Assembly (NCBI GenBank): GCA_021793115.1 | Contig: JAJYTJ010000078.1 | Coordinates: 1 to 17,063, forward strand | Length of the DNA stretch: 17,063 nucleotides | Direction: 5' to 3' | Source: Actinomycetes bacterium | GTDB lineage: Bacteria; Actinomycetota; Actinomycetes; Actinomycetales; Cellulomonadaceae | Shown: piece after piece, positions 1-8,173 of the stretch | Position numbering within the stretch: the stretch's first letter is position 1 | Layout of the letters: the number at the start of each line of letters is the position of its first letter | Translations under genes and position numbers: made by a program | Notes under the pieces: model-generated | The model's database searches: none | The model's input: only the letters and a program-made list of their open reading frames with translations | What the model was told of the DNA's origin: nothing

Positions 1-1321
1 CACCAGCGCGCAGGATCTCTGGCTGCTGAGGTGCGAGCCGGCGCGGAGCGGCGCCGGGGCGCAGCAGCATGGTGCCGTTGCTCGAGTCGAGGTCCACCGC
101 CAGCACCACCCAGTCCTCCAGCCGCACGGCGAGGTGCGACGCCGAGATCTCGCCGAGCGGGCTCGGCACCGTGACGACGCGCGGCAGCTGCTCCCCGGTG
201 ACGCGCCCGACGCGCGGCCGACGACCCATCACCACGGGCGCGTCGAGCTCGACGACCGTCCCGGTGGAGAGCCGCATCCGACCGAGGCTCGGCCGGACGC
301 TCTGCCGGGGTGGGCCGACGACCGGTGCGCCGCAGAGGCGACAGGCGACCCTCGTCGGTGGGTTGTCATGGCCCGCGGCGCACTGGCGCGCCAGCACCGA
401 CGGCCCGGCCGCGGCCGGTGGCACCGAAACTGCCGGCTGCTGCCCGGCGGACGGTCCGGGCCGCTGCCGGTGCACACCGAGCACCGTGCGATGGTCGTGG
501 TCGGGGTCGTCGTCGTCCTCGTCCGGTGCGACCGACGGGGCCACGACCGCGGAGCCTTCGACCACCTCGCGCACCGCAGCCTCTTCCACGGCGTGGATCC
601 GGGTCGGGCCGAAGAGGTCGTCGTACGTCCGCTCCGGCTCCGGCGCAGGGCTGACGGCGCCCGCGGGAACGTAGTCGACGAGCGTGACCCCGGGCCCCCA
701 GGTGGTGGTGCCGGCGTCGTCGATCGACGCCGGCGGCGGGTCGCTCGGTCCAGCAGCCTCGGTCGCCCCCGCCATGCTCGCCGCCGGCGCCTCGGGGACC
801 GGCGTCGCGGCGTCGCGGGCCGCGTCCTCGGGCCGCGGCTCCGGGCGCGGCACGTCCGCCGTGTCCGGCACGGGCGAGGGCTCGGTGCCGACGCCCACCA
901 GGACGGTCCCGGCGCGCACCACGCCGAGCCCGATCGGCAGTCGCTCTTCGTCCGTCGCGCCCGGCACGGCGATCGCGACGTCGAGGACGTCGGCGACATC
1001 GCGCTCCGCCCACGTCACCACGCCGCTGCCGTCGATCCGCTGCTCACCCGCCGCCGACCGCACGGTCACGAGCAGCGGGCCCCGCACCACCGTCCGCACG
1101 CCGCCGTGGGCCGGGAGCACGAGCGCGAACGGGCAGATCACGTCGAAGTCGCCCTCGGCGGCGGCCACCAGCTCCCGTAGCACCTTGGGGCCGGGCTCGC
1201 GTTGCGCGAGCACCTCCCAGAGGCGGGCGACGAGACCCGCTGCGACCGGTTCCGCAAGCAGCATCGTCGCGTCCGTCGTCACCAATGCGTAGCCGCGCCC
1301 GGGGTGGTAGACGGTCGTCAT
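1..1321 (-). CDS. Zinc-ribbon and FHA domain protein (3' end cut off by window edge)
   Basis: Read on the minus strand from ATG at 1321, 440 codons are visible before the window ends, with no stop. Residues 1-145 form a compact domain I do not recognise. Residues 146-310 are an acidic, Pro/Ala-rich linker. Residues 314-330 look like a zinc knuckle (C314, H318, C327, C330). Residues about 345 to beyond 420 are an FHA phospho-threonine-binding domain, with G366-R367, S393-x-x-H396 and a DSSNGT loop (N415-G416), so the main phosphopeptide-binding residues are kept. No membrane segment is seen, so it is probably cytoplasmic. The ATG is preceded by GGGGGAGG at 7 nt and lies 1 nt after the stop of the PP2C gene, so the two are probably co-translated. 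An acidic run (269-276) leads into an R-T-V motif (T279), a possible phospho-site. Likely role: reader of Ser/Thr kinase signals controlling the envelope proteins encoded upstream in the operon. The FHA call is firm; the partner is inferred. Confidence 0.88.
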   Translation of the reverse strand, partial: MTTVYHPGRGYALVTTDATMLLAEPVAAGLVARLWEVLAQREPGPKVLRELVAAAEGDFDVICPFALVLPAHGGVRTVVRGPLLVTVRSAAGEQRIDGSGVVTWAERDVADVLDVAIAVPGATDEERLPIGLGVVRAGTVLVGVGTEPSPVPDTADVPRPEPRPEDAARDAATPVPEAPAASMAGATEAAGPSDPPPASIDDAGTTTWGPGVTLVDYVPAGAVSPAPEPERTYDDLFGPTRIHAVEEAAVREVVEGSAVVAPSVAPDEDDDDPDHDHRTVLGVHRQRPGPSAGQQPAVSVPPAAAGPSVLARQCAAGHDNPPTRVACRLCGAPVVGPPRQSVRPSLGRMRLSTGTVVELDAPVVMGRRPRVGRVTGEQLPRVVTVPSPLGEISASHLAVRLEDWVVLAVDLDSSNGTMLLRPGAAPRRLAPQQPEILRAG

Positions 1322-1322
1322 G

Positions 1323-2156
1323 TCAGCGCCTCCCCCGGCCGGGTCGCGGCACCGTGCCGGTGTCCGGGTCCGGCTCCGCCGTCTCGGCGGCAACCTCGGT
1401 GCGCGGCACGGTGGGTGCGTCCCGGCCGTCGTAGGACGCGTCGACGACGAGAACGGTGACGTTGTCGTGCCCGCCGTGCCCGACCGCCATCTCCACCAGG
1501 CGTTCCGCGGCCCGCTGCCCCGACGGCTCGGTCAGCAGCACGTCCCGGATCTCCTCGTCCGACAGCTCGCCCGTCAGACCGTCGGAGCAGACGAGCATCC
1601 GGTCCGCCGCGCCCACCGGCATCAGCCAGTAGTCGACGTCGTAGTCGGCACCCGCACCCAGGGCGCGCGTCACGACGTGGCGGCGCGCGTACCGAGCCGC
1701 CGTGGTGGAGTCCAGCTCGCCGGACTCCAGCAGCTCCTGCACCTCCGAGTGGTCGACGCTCACCTGCCCGAGCTCGCCGTCCGTCAGCAGGTAGGTGCGC
1801 GAGTCGCCGACGTTCAGGACGAGCCAGTACGGCTCGTCGTCCTGGACCACGACCACCGCTCCCGACAGCGTCGTCCCCGCGTCGAGGCCGTCGTCGCTGG
1901 TCAGGGCGCGCACCTGGCGACGTGCCTCCAGCACGACGCCCCGCACCGTCGCCGGCGTCGCGTTCTCGACCCCGACCAGCGAGGACAGCACACGCACCGC
2001 GGTCGCACTGGCGACGTCGCCTGCTCGGTGCCCACCCATGCCATCGGCGACCACGAAGACCGGCCACCGTGCCACGCTCGCGTCTTCGTTGAGCTGACGC
2101 ACCCGGCCCACGTGGGACGCCTGGCCGCTCGCCACGGTGAGGTCGATGGACGGCAC
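1323..2156 (-). CDS. PP2C-family protein serine/threonine phosphatase
   Basis: A 277-residue soluble PP2C (PPM) metal-dependent phosphatase, expected to remove phosphate from Ser/Thr of proteins using two Mn/Mg ions. Visible family motifs in order: R20-QLNED-A26, the metal-binding DGMGGH at 38-43, NVGDSR at 115-120, SDGLTG at 191-196 and HDNVTV at 230-235. The metal-ligand aspartates D38, D192 and D231 are all present, so it should be active. The catalytic domain fills residues 10-242; the last 35 residues are a Pro/Glu/Arg-rich tail. It lacks the transmembrane and extracellular parts of mycobacterial PstP. The start is GTG at 2156, 3 nt after the stop of the RDD/FHA gene, and the stop is 1 nt before the next ATG. 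Sitting between two FHA genes, it is the natural eraser for phospho-threonines those domains read, much like phosphatase/FHA pairs that regulate secretion systems. The specific substrate is unknown. Confidence 0.95.
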   Translation of the reverse strand: MPSIDLTVASGQASHVGRVRQLNEDASVARWPVFVVADGMGGHRAGDVASATAVRVLSSLVGVENATPATVRGVVLEARRQVRALTSDDGLDAGTTLSGAVVVVQDDEPYWLVLNVGDSRTYLLTDGELGQVSVDHSEVQELLESGELDSTTAARYARRHVVTRALGAGADYDVDYWLMPVGAADRMLVCSDGLTGELSDEEIRDVLLTEPSGQRAAERLVEMAVGHGGHDNVTVLVVDASYDGRDAPTVPRTEVAAETAEPDPDTGTVPRPGRGRR

Positions 2157-2159
2157 GGG

Positions 2160-3536
2160 TCAGCCCTTCTGCACGGTGAAGCGCCGGTCGCCGAACTCGA
2201 CGGTGTCGCCGACGGCGACGTAGCTGGGCTCGTCCATGCCGACCTCGGCGACCACGGCGTCGCCCCGCAGCACGCGCACGCCGTTGGTGGAGCCGCGGTC
2301 GCGGACCCAGAGGCCTGCGGCGTCCACCCCGAAGCTCAGATGCGTCTTGGAGACGCTGCGCTCCGGGTCCGCGATCGGCACCAGGTGATCCACGTGCTCG
2401 TCGGGCCTCGGCTGCGGGTCGCGTCCGACCAGCCCCAGGCCACCGGTGAGCGAGACCCGCTCGCCGGTGTCGAACGCCAGCGTCATCGCGACAGGACGGC
2501 GCGGCGCCCGCATCACCGTGCGGTCCGCGTCGTCGAGCGACACGTCCGGCGGTGGCGAGCCGGGTCGGCTCGGGCGGAAGGAGAGCACGTGCGCCGGGTC
2601 CGCGCCGGCCGGCACGGCCGCCGGTGCCTCTCGGGGTGCCGGAGCGACGCCGGGGACGGCGCTGATCACTCCCCCAGCGGGAGCGGCAGGCGCGGGCGGT
2701 GCCGGCGGCACGACGGCGGCGACCGGGGCGGGCGGTGCCGGCGGCGCGACGACGGCGGGAACCGGCGCCGGCGGCGTGACGGGCCGGGGCGGCGGCGGCG
2801 TCAGGGACTGCGGCGCGGCCGACCAGGGCTGAGCAGGCGCCACGCCAGGGACCGGCACCGCGCCGGCCAGGGTGTCCCGGCCGTGACGGATGTCGATGAC
2901 GACGGTGCGGGACCACTTGTCGTGCCATCCCCGGCTGCGGTCGTCGCGGTCCCACAGGATGGAGCCGAGCGGCAGCCACGACAGGAGCCCGCACGTCAAC
3001 CCACCGAACGCGCCGAGGATCAGGCTGCGGCCTGCGGTCCGGCCCCAGCCCGGCGCGCCCCCGGTGTCGGCCGAGACCAGTCGGAGCCCGGTGGCGGACC
3101 GGCCGATCGTCAGTCCGGTGGCGGCGTTCCATGCCCAGAACAGGATGAGCGCCACCAGGTACACCAGCACGATCGGCACGGCGAGCCCGCGGTAGACGGC
3201 GCCGTAGACGACCAGCGTGGCCACGGCGTTGACGATGCCGTCGATCACCCCGGCGCCCAGCCGGGTGCCCACCGGTGCCGCACCAGCACCTGCCAGCGCC
3301 GGCGCCAACGACCCCAGGTCGCGCAGCGGGACGGACGTCGGCGACCCGGGTCGCGGTGCCCCGACCGGCGGCCCGGCGAAGGTCGTCGGCTGCGCCGGCG
3401 AACCGGGCGACGGTGCCGGGACCGCGCCCGCTGTCCCCCGGGCACCCCCCAGTCGCTTCCCGCACCGCTGGCAGTACGCGTCCTGCGGACCTACCACCGA
3501 GTGGCAGGCCGGGCAGGTGTCCATCGTCACGCTCAT
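2160..3536 (-). CDS. Zinc-ribbon, RDD membrane domain and FHA domain protein
   Basis: A 458-residue, three-part protein. Residues 8-25 are a zinc ribbon (C8, C11, C22, C25). Residues about 88-217 are an RDD membrane domain: hydrophobic segments at about 96-115 and 119-138, a third amphipathic stretch at about 170-193, then the conserved charged end WDRDDRSRGWHDKWSRT (195-211). Residues 218-330 are a Pro/Ala-rich linker with PPAPPAP repeats. Residues about 352-456 are an FHA domain with G371-R372, S396-x-x-H399 and GSTNG (415-419), so it should bind phospho-threonine. Both ends are expected in the cytoplasm, which needs an even number of membrane passes. The ATG at 3536 overlaps the upstream stop as ATGA and has GAGGAGA about 9 nt upstream. 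An acidic stretch ending in R-T-V (T340) just before the FHA domain is a possible phospho-switch. Likely role: membrane-bound scaffold linking kinase/phosphatase signalling to the neighbouring envelope proteins (inferred). Confidence 0.92.
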   Translation of the reverse strand: MSVTMDTCPACHSVVGPQDAYCQRCGKRLGGARGTAGAVPAPSPGSPAQPTTFAGPPVGAPRPGSPTSVPLRDLGSLAPALAGAGAAPVGTRLGAGVIDGIVNAVATLVVYGAVYRGLAVPIVLVYLVALILFWAWNAATGLTIGRSATGLRLVSADTGGAPGWGRTAGRSLILGAFGGLTCGLLSWLPLGSILWDRDDRSRGWHDKWSRTVVIDIRHGRDTLAGAVPVPGVAPAQPWSAAPQSLTPPPPRPVTPPAPVPAVVAPPAPPAPVAAVVPPAPPAPAAPAGGVISAVPGVAPAPREAPAAVPAGADPAHVLSFRPSRPGSPPPDVSLDDADRTVMRAPRRPVAMTLAFDTGERVSLTGGLGLVGRDPQPRPDEHVDHLVPIADPERSVSKTHLSFGVDAAGLWVRDRGSTNGVRVLRGDAVVAEVGMDEPSYVAVGDTVEFGDRRFTVQKG

Positions 3537-5872
3537 CGTCGTGCGTCTCCTCGTGGCTGGGTTCGGCGCTGGGTCAGGCGGACGCCGCGGCCCCGGATCG
3601 ACTCACGGAGCCGCAGCGACCGCAGCGACAGGGCGGCGCGTGCCTTGGCCCACGTCGGCGATCCGCGACGCATCGCGCCGATGAGGCCGTCGACCTCCGC
3701 CCAGAAGGCTTCGACCTCGGCAGCCGTCGGCTCGCCACCACCGAAGACCACGGCGTCAGCGCGCTCGGCGACCGCGGCCGGCGCCGCATCCGGGAAGCGT
3801 TGCCCCAGGTCCGCCGCCGTCTCCCGGCGGGTCGCGCCCACCAGCACGGGTGACCCCAGGTCGACGGCCGCGTCCGTCACCTCGTGCCAGCCGCCCGAGA
3901 CCCGGTCGACGAGCAACGGGGCCGTGCGCCGGCGCTTGCGGCGCCGAACCTTCGCGAGGCCGACCAGCACCAGCGGCCCCAGCACGACGAGCAGTCCACC
4001 GGCACCGCCTCCGATGAGCCCCCACGGCACGCGCGCCCGGCCGTGGTCGTTGTGGTTCGGCGCCTTCTGGTCCGCGACGGGGGGTTGCGGCACCTGGGCG
4101 GGGGGCTGCGGCGCCTTCGGCTCTTGCAGCACCTGCGGCTGGGTCGCGGCGTTCGCCCGCTGCGACTTCTGCTGCGGCGTCTTGTTCTGGTCCGGCGTCA
4201 CCGTGTAGGGCACCCAGCCCGTGCCGCGGACGTCGACCTCGAGCCAGGCGTGCACGTCGGCCCCGGTGATGTTCACCGCGCCGCCGCTCGTCGCCGTGCT
4301 CGGATCGGGATAGAAGCCCATGACGACGCGCGCCTGGTACCCGAGGGACTCCGCCATGAGGGCGGCGGCCACCGCGTACTGCTCGTCGTCGCCCACCATC
4401 GGGCTACCGGTGAGCAGGTCGGTGATGCGCTTGGCGCCGTGGCCCGGAGGCGACTGCACCGCGCCGTCGCCGTTGGAGAACGTGCCGTTCTTGGTCAGGG
4501 CGTCCGCGAGCGCCTGGATCTGCGCCGGCCCGCCGTTCGCCGACCCGGCGAAGGTGCGGGCCTGCGAACCCGCGGCGTCCAGCTGGTAGCCGCCGGACAC
4601 CGCCGGCTCGAGGGTCTCGTAGTGCAGGTCCGCCGGCGTGACCTGAGGCGGCAAGGTCGCCATGACGGTGTACGAGTCGCCGGGGGCGAGGCTCGCGGTC
4701 GTCACCGAGGTGCCGGTGACCGGGTTGACGTACAGGCTCGGCGCCAGGTCGGCGGCGTCCTTGCCCGCGAAGGTCATCGACTGCGGGATGCCCGGCGTCG
4801 GCAGCCACCGGCCGGTGTAGCCGACCGACGTGACGGTCACGGTCGCGGCCTTCTGGTGCGGCGCGCTCGCGGCCGCCCGCAGGAACTGCACGCTGCCCCG
4901 CTCGAACTGTCCGGACGCGCTCGGCGTGGAGCGGTCCCCGCCGGCGACGTTCATCACGGCGCCGGTGTACGTGTCGAGCACCGCCAGCCGGAGCCGGGCT
5001 CCGGAGGGCAGGCCGGACACCCGGAACAGCACGGTCTTCTTCTGCGCGGTGACGTACTGGCGGAACGACTCCAGCGGGCTGGGGTAGTCACGCAGGTCGA
5101 GCGGCGGCACCGCGTCCTGGCGGAGCGAGAACCGGCGGTCCGCATGGGCCACCGCGAACCCCGTCGTCGTCGCGGCGACGGCGACCAGGGCCAGCATCGC
5201 CGCCGACCGGCTCACGCGCCGGCGGACCAGCGCCCGCCGGTCGGCCGCGTCGGTCGGCGCCTCGTCGGCGAGCTCCGGGTGGTCCGCCGCGGCACGCCGC
5301 CACGCGAGCCAGCCGAACGCGACCACGCCGATCGCCACCCCCCGTTCGACGGGCGCCCACGCGACCGACGTCCCGAGCAGCAGGGATGCCAAGAACACCA
5401 CCACCACGGGCACGAGCGCCCAGCCGTGACGGCGAGCCCGCACCGCCCAGCTGGCCGCCAGAGCCGCGCCGACCAGGGCCAGCACCAGCGGTGCGACGAC
5501 CAGCTCGGGGAACGCCGACAGCGGCGTGGCAGCGGTGACCACGCCCTTCCACGTGGTGATCGCACCCAGCGCGCTGGCTCGCAGCGAGGCCGCGGTGGGC
5601 AGCACGCCCGCGATGGTCAGGCTGCGGTAGGCCAGCGGACCGGCGAGCAGGAAGTAGACGGCGACGAGCAGCACGGCGACGACGCCGGTGCCCCATCGCC
5701 GCCACGCGCCCAGCCACGCCACGCCGGCGCCCGCCACCAGTCCCGCGGCCACGGCCAGCAGGAGACCTGCACCGCCGTACGCCGGTTGCAGCCCCGACAG
5801 GCCCACCGCGAGCAGCGCGACGACGACAGCGACGTCGCCCAGGCCCGCCGCCCGGAGCCGGGGGCCGTTCAC
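3533..5872 (-). CDS. TgpA-like membrane protein with transglutaminase-fold domain, probably catalytically dead
   Basis: A 779-residue membrane protein. Residues 1-245 hold about seven hydrophobic helices (DUF3488/TgpA-type N-terminus). Residues 246-610 are extracellular and contain the transglutaminase-like core at about 480-560. A final membrane helix at about 617-640 is followed by a basic stop-transfer (RRRKRRR) and a 139-residue cytoplasmic tail. In active members a Cys follows Gly-Asp; here the equivalent is G494-D495-D496-E-Q-Y-A, with Asp in the Cys position. The His of HAWLEV (H541) remains, but the usual D-P-T after WVP is Y556-T-V-T. Two of three triad residues therefore appear lost, and I infer a binding or structural role rather than cross-linking. 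The GTG start at 5872 overlaps the DUF58 stop as GTGA; an upstream in-frame ATG at 6133 would lie inside DUF58 and is rejected. The 3' end overlaps the RDD/FHA gene by 4 bp. MoxR-DUF58-transglutaminase is a recurrent bacterial trio. Confidence 0.92.
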   Translation of the reverse strand: MNGPRLRAAGLGDVAVVVALLAVGLSGLQPAYGGAGLLLAVAAGLVAGAGVAWLGAWRRWGTGVVAVLLVAVYFLLAGPLAYRSLTIAGVLPTAASLRASALGAITTWKGVVTAATPLSAFPELVVAPLVLALVGAALAASWAVRARRHGWALVPVVVVFLASLLLGTSVAWAPVERGVAIGVVAFGWLAWRRAAADHPELADEAPTDAADRRALVRRRVSRSAAMLALVAVAATTTGFAVAHADRRFSLRQDAVPPLDLRDYPSPLESFRQYVTAQKKTVLFRVSGLPSGARLRLAVLDTYTGAVMNVAGGDRSTPSASGQFERGSVQFLRAAASAPHQKAATVTVTSVGYTGRWLPTPGIPQSMTFAGKDAADLAPSLYVNPVTGTSVTTASLAPGDSYTVMATLPPQVTPADLHYETLEPAVSGGYQLDAAGSQARTFAGSANGGPAQIQALADALTKNGTFSNGDGAVQSPPGHGAKRITDLLTGSPMVGDDEQYAVAAALMAESLGYQARVVMGFYPDPSTATSGGAVNITGADVHAWLEVDVRGTGWVPYTVTPDQNKTPQQKSQRANAATQPQVLQEPKAPQPPAQVPQPPVADQKAPNHNDHGRARVPWGLIGGGAGGLLVVLGPLVLVGLAKVRRRKRRRTAPLLVDRVSGGWHEVTDAAVDLGSPVLVGATRRETAADLGQRFPDAAPAAVAERADAVVFGGGEPTAAEVEAFWAEVDGLIGAMRRGSPTWAKARAALSLRSLRLRESIRGRGVRLTQRRTQPRGDARR

Positions 5873-7176
5873 AGGCCGGCCAGTCGGTGGACCGCGATCG
5901 GCAGGTCGTCGAGCGATCCCAGGGTCACGATGTCCAGCCCCGCCAACGCCCGCCGCGACGGCGACTCGCCGAGGATGCAGCGAAAGCCGACCACCCGCAC
6001 CTCCGAGGACAACCGGACTGCCGCCGCCTGCAGCACGCGCAGCGGCGCGCGCGAGCCGACGAGCAGGAACACGACGGAGGCGTCGGGCGCACGACGCGCC
6101 ATCTGGCTGGCCAAGCCGGGCACGTCGGCGCACCGCACGCTCGGCTGCACGCGCGTCAGGTCGTCGAGCAGGGCGCCCGCCGTGTGGGTACGCAGCGCGT
6201 GCAGGTCCGCGATGACGGTGAGGTCCCGCTCCTCGCGGAACGCGTACAGGCCGAGCGAGCCGGCCACGCTCACCGCGAGCTCGAACTCCTCCGGGTCGTC
6301 GCCGTAGTCCGTGCGCAGCAGGGACAGCGCCACCGCGAGGTGGGAGCGGCGCGTCTCCTCGAACTGCCGCACCATGAGCTGACCCGTGCGCGCGCTGGAG
6401 CGCCAGTGGATGTGACGGCGGTCGTCGCCGACGACGTACTCGCGCAGTGCGTGGAACGAGATGTCGGACGGGGAGATCACCCGCGTCGCATGACCTTCGA
6501 GGTCCTTGAGGAAGCCCGCCGACGAGCCGGCCAGCGCCACGGTGCGGGGGTGGACGAACAGCTCAGCCGGGTCGGTCCAACGCACCTCGCGCCGTGCCAC
6601 GCCCAGCGGGTCGCCGCGCACCGAGCGCACCGGGCCCAGGACGATCACCGCGCGGCGCCGCGTCGGGATGGTGAACAGGTCCTCGTGCACCGCACCGCCC
6701 GCAAGCCGCGGCAGCGCGAAGACGCTGACCCCGCGCCCGACCGGCAGCTCGACCTCGGCCGGCAGCGTGGCCCGCTGCGACGTGTTGCGCACCGCCACGC
6801 GCCCGCTCGCCCGTTCCCCGACGACCACGCGATGGTGAGCCAGGTGCAGCGTCACCTCGTACGGCGACCGCCCGACGAGGAACACGACGGCGACGACGAG
6901 CACGGCGACCGCGACGAGCGCCAGCACCACGGCCTCGTCCCAGCTCCATCGCAGCCCCGCCCATCCGGCGAGCACCGCCGTGCCGACCGCGACCCACCCG
7001 ACGGCACCGAAGGTCAGGCCCCACGGCCGCCATCTGCGCAGCCATGCCCCGGCCGTCGCCGTGCCCTCGCGAGCCGTCTCGAGGGCGCGGTCGAGCGACG
7101 CACGCGGCAGCCGGCGCGTGACACGCGGACCGAGCGCGGGGCCGCTGCGCGGCGGAGCAAGGGTGGGTGCGCTCAC
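5869..7176 (-). CDS. DUF58 domain membrane protein
   Basis: A 435-residue protein of the DUF58 family, which pairs with MoxR ATPases. Residues 1-50 are cytoplasmic, basic and without a signal. Two membrane helices follow at about 53-74 and 80-102, forming a hairpin. Then comes a beta-rich region (105-215) and the DUF58 signature at 245-274, seen as REYVVGDDRRHIHWRSSART followed by Q-L-M-V-R and E-E. The C-terminal part (275-435) is probably the vWA-like fold reported for this family, and the S-A-R in the signature is intact. The GTG start at 7176 overlaps the moxR stop as GTGA. The frame is open much further upstream, to 8337, but that stretch lies inside moxR and is not part of the protein. 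The 3' end overlaps the transglutaminase-like gene by 4 bp. Likely role: client or adaptor of the MoxR ATPase in assembling or activating the envelope complex. This is known only by family association; no biochemical function is visible. Confidence 0.93.
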   Translation of the reverse strand: MSAPTLAPPRSGPALGPRVTRRLPRASLDRALETAREGTATAGAWLRRWRPWGLTFGAVGWVAVGTAVLAGWAGLRWSWDEAVVLALVAVAVLVVAVVFLVGRSPYEVTLHLAHHRVVVGERASGRVAVRNTSQRATLPAEVELPVGRGVSVFALPRLAGGAVHEDLFTIPTRRRAVIVLGPVRSVRGDPLGVARREVRWTDPAELFVHPRTVALAGSSAGFLKDLEGHATRVISPSDISFHALREYVVGDDRRHIHWRSSARTGQLMVRQFEETRRSHLAVALSLLRTDYGDDPEEFELAVSVAGSLGLYAFREERDLTVIADLHALRTHTAGALLDDLTRVQPSVRCADVPGLASQMARRAPDASVVFLLVGSRAPLRVLQAAAVRLSSEVRVVGFRCILGESPSRRALAGLDIVTLGSLDDLPIAVHRLAGL

Positions 7177-8147
7177 GCCACGCGCCCTCGTTCCTGGGGT
7201 GCCGACACCTCGGCCAGGATCCGTCCGAGCACCGACTCCGACGTCACACCGGAGAACTCCGCCTCCGGGTCCAGCAGCAGCCGGTGGTTCCAGACGGGCA
7301 GCAGCAGCTCCTTCACGTCGTCGGGAAGCACGTAGTAGCGGCCGTGGGCCGCTGCCCACACCTTCGCCGTGCGGGTCAGCGCCAGCGCGCCGCGCACCGA
7401 GACGCCGAGCCGGGTCTGCGGCGCCGAGCGCGTCTCCTGCGCCAGTCGCGAGATGTACTCCAGGACGGCACGGTCGATGACGACCTCGTCGGCCAGCGTG
7501 GCCATGCCCTGCACCGCGTCTGCCGTGATCCGGGGCGAGAGCGCCGAGGCGGCGTCGCGGGTGGCGGCGCCCTCGAGGATGTCGACCGTCGACAGGTGGT
7601 CCGGGTAGCCGATCGACGTCTTCATGAGGAACCGGTCGAGCTGGGCCTCCGGCAGTCGGTACGTTCCCGCCTGCTCGATGGGGTTCTGCGTCGCGATGAC
7701 CATGAACGGCTTCGGCGCCTCGTAGGTGCGCCCGTCGACCGTGACCCGGCCCTCCTCCATCACCTCGAGGAGGGCGGACTGCGTCTTCGGGGACGCCCGG
7801 TTGATCTCGTCGGCCAGGACGATCGACGCGAAGATCGGGCCCCGGTGGAACGTGAACTGGCCGCTCGACTGGTCGTAGATCGTCACGCCCGTCACGTCGC
7901 TCGGCAGGAGGTCCGGCGTGAACTGGATGCGGGTGTGGGAGCTCTGCACCGTCGCCGCGATGGCCCGGGCCAGGGACGTCTTGCCCGTGCCCGGGGCGTC
8001 CTCCAGCAGCAGGTGGCCCTCGGCGAGCATGCAGGTCAGCGCGAGGCGCACCACGGCGCTCTTGCCGAGCACCGCGTGGCCGATGTTGTCCACCAACTGT
8101 TCGAACGTGCCCTGGAACCAGGTCGCCTGGTCGGGGGTCATGGTCAT
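7173..8147 (-). CDS. MoxR-family AAA+ ATPase
   Basis: A 324-residue cytoplasmic AAA+ ATPase of the MoxR branch (AAA_3 core plus AAA_lid_2), of usual family length. Walker A is APGTGKTS at 51-58 (K56, T57). Walker B is VLADEINR at 110-117 (D113, E114). Sensor 1 is ATQNPIEQ at 152-159 (N155), and R172 in LDRF is near the expected arginine-finger position. All ATP-binding and hydrolysis residues look intact. MoxR proteins act as chaperones that remodel or activate partner proteins, often with vWA or DUF58 folds, and the very next gene is DUF58. The ATG at 8147 is preceded by AGGGAG at 7 nt; a second in-frame ATG two codons later (8141) is a less likely start. The gene lies 26 nt after the stop of the giant surface-protein gene, the largest gap in the run but with no visible terminator, so co-transcription with it is likely. 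Confidence 0.96.
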   Translation of the reverse strand: MTMTPDQATWFQGTFEQLVDNIGHAVLGKSAVVRLALTCMLAEGHLLLEDAPGTGKTSLARAIAATVQSSHTRIQFTPDLLPSDVTGVTIYDQSSGQFTFHRGPIFASIVLADEINRASPKTQSALLEVMEEGRVTVDGRTYEAPKPFMVIATQNPIEQAGTYRLPEAQLDRFLMKTSIGYPDHLSTVDILEGAATRDAASALSPRITADAVQGMATLADEVVIDRAVLEYISRLAQETRSAPQTRLGVSVRGALALTRTAKVWAAAHGRYYVLPDDVKELLLPVWNHRLLLDPEAEFSGVTSESVLGRILAEVSAPQERGRVA

Positions 8148-8173
8148 TGCTTTGCTCCCTGCCTGCTTCGCTG

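Noticed and set aside
1320..4208. Very long plus-strand open frame (962 codons) and similar long frames at 3884-6307, 5887-7335, 10007-11701 and 12077-13504
   Set aside because: They run antisense to well-supported genes, are Arg/His/Gly/Pro-rich and show no family motifs. Such frames are a by-product of high GC in real genes on the other strand.
5873..6133. Longer transglutaminase-like protein starting at 6133
   Set aside because: The extension lies within the DUF58 coding region and is Arg/Pro-rich. The GTG at 5872 in a GTGA overlap begins the first membrane helix correctly.
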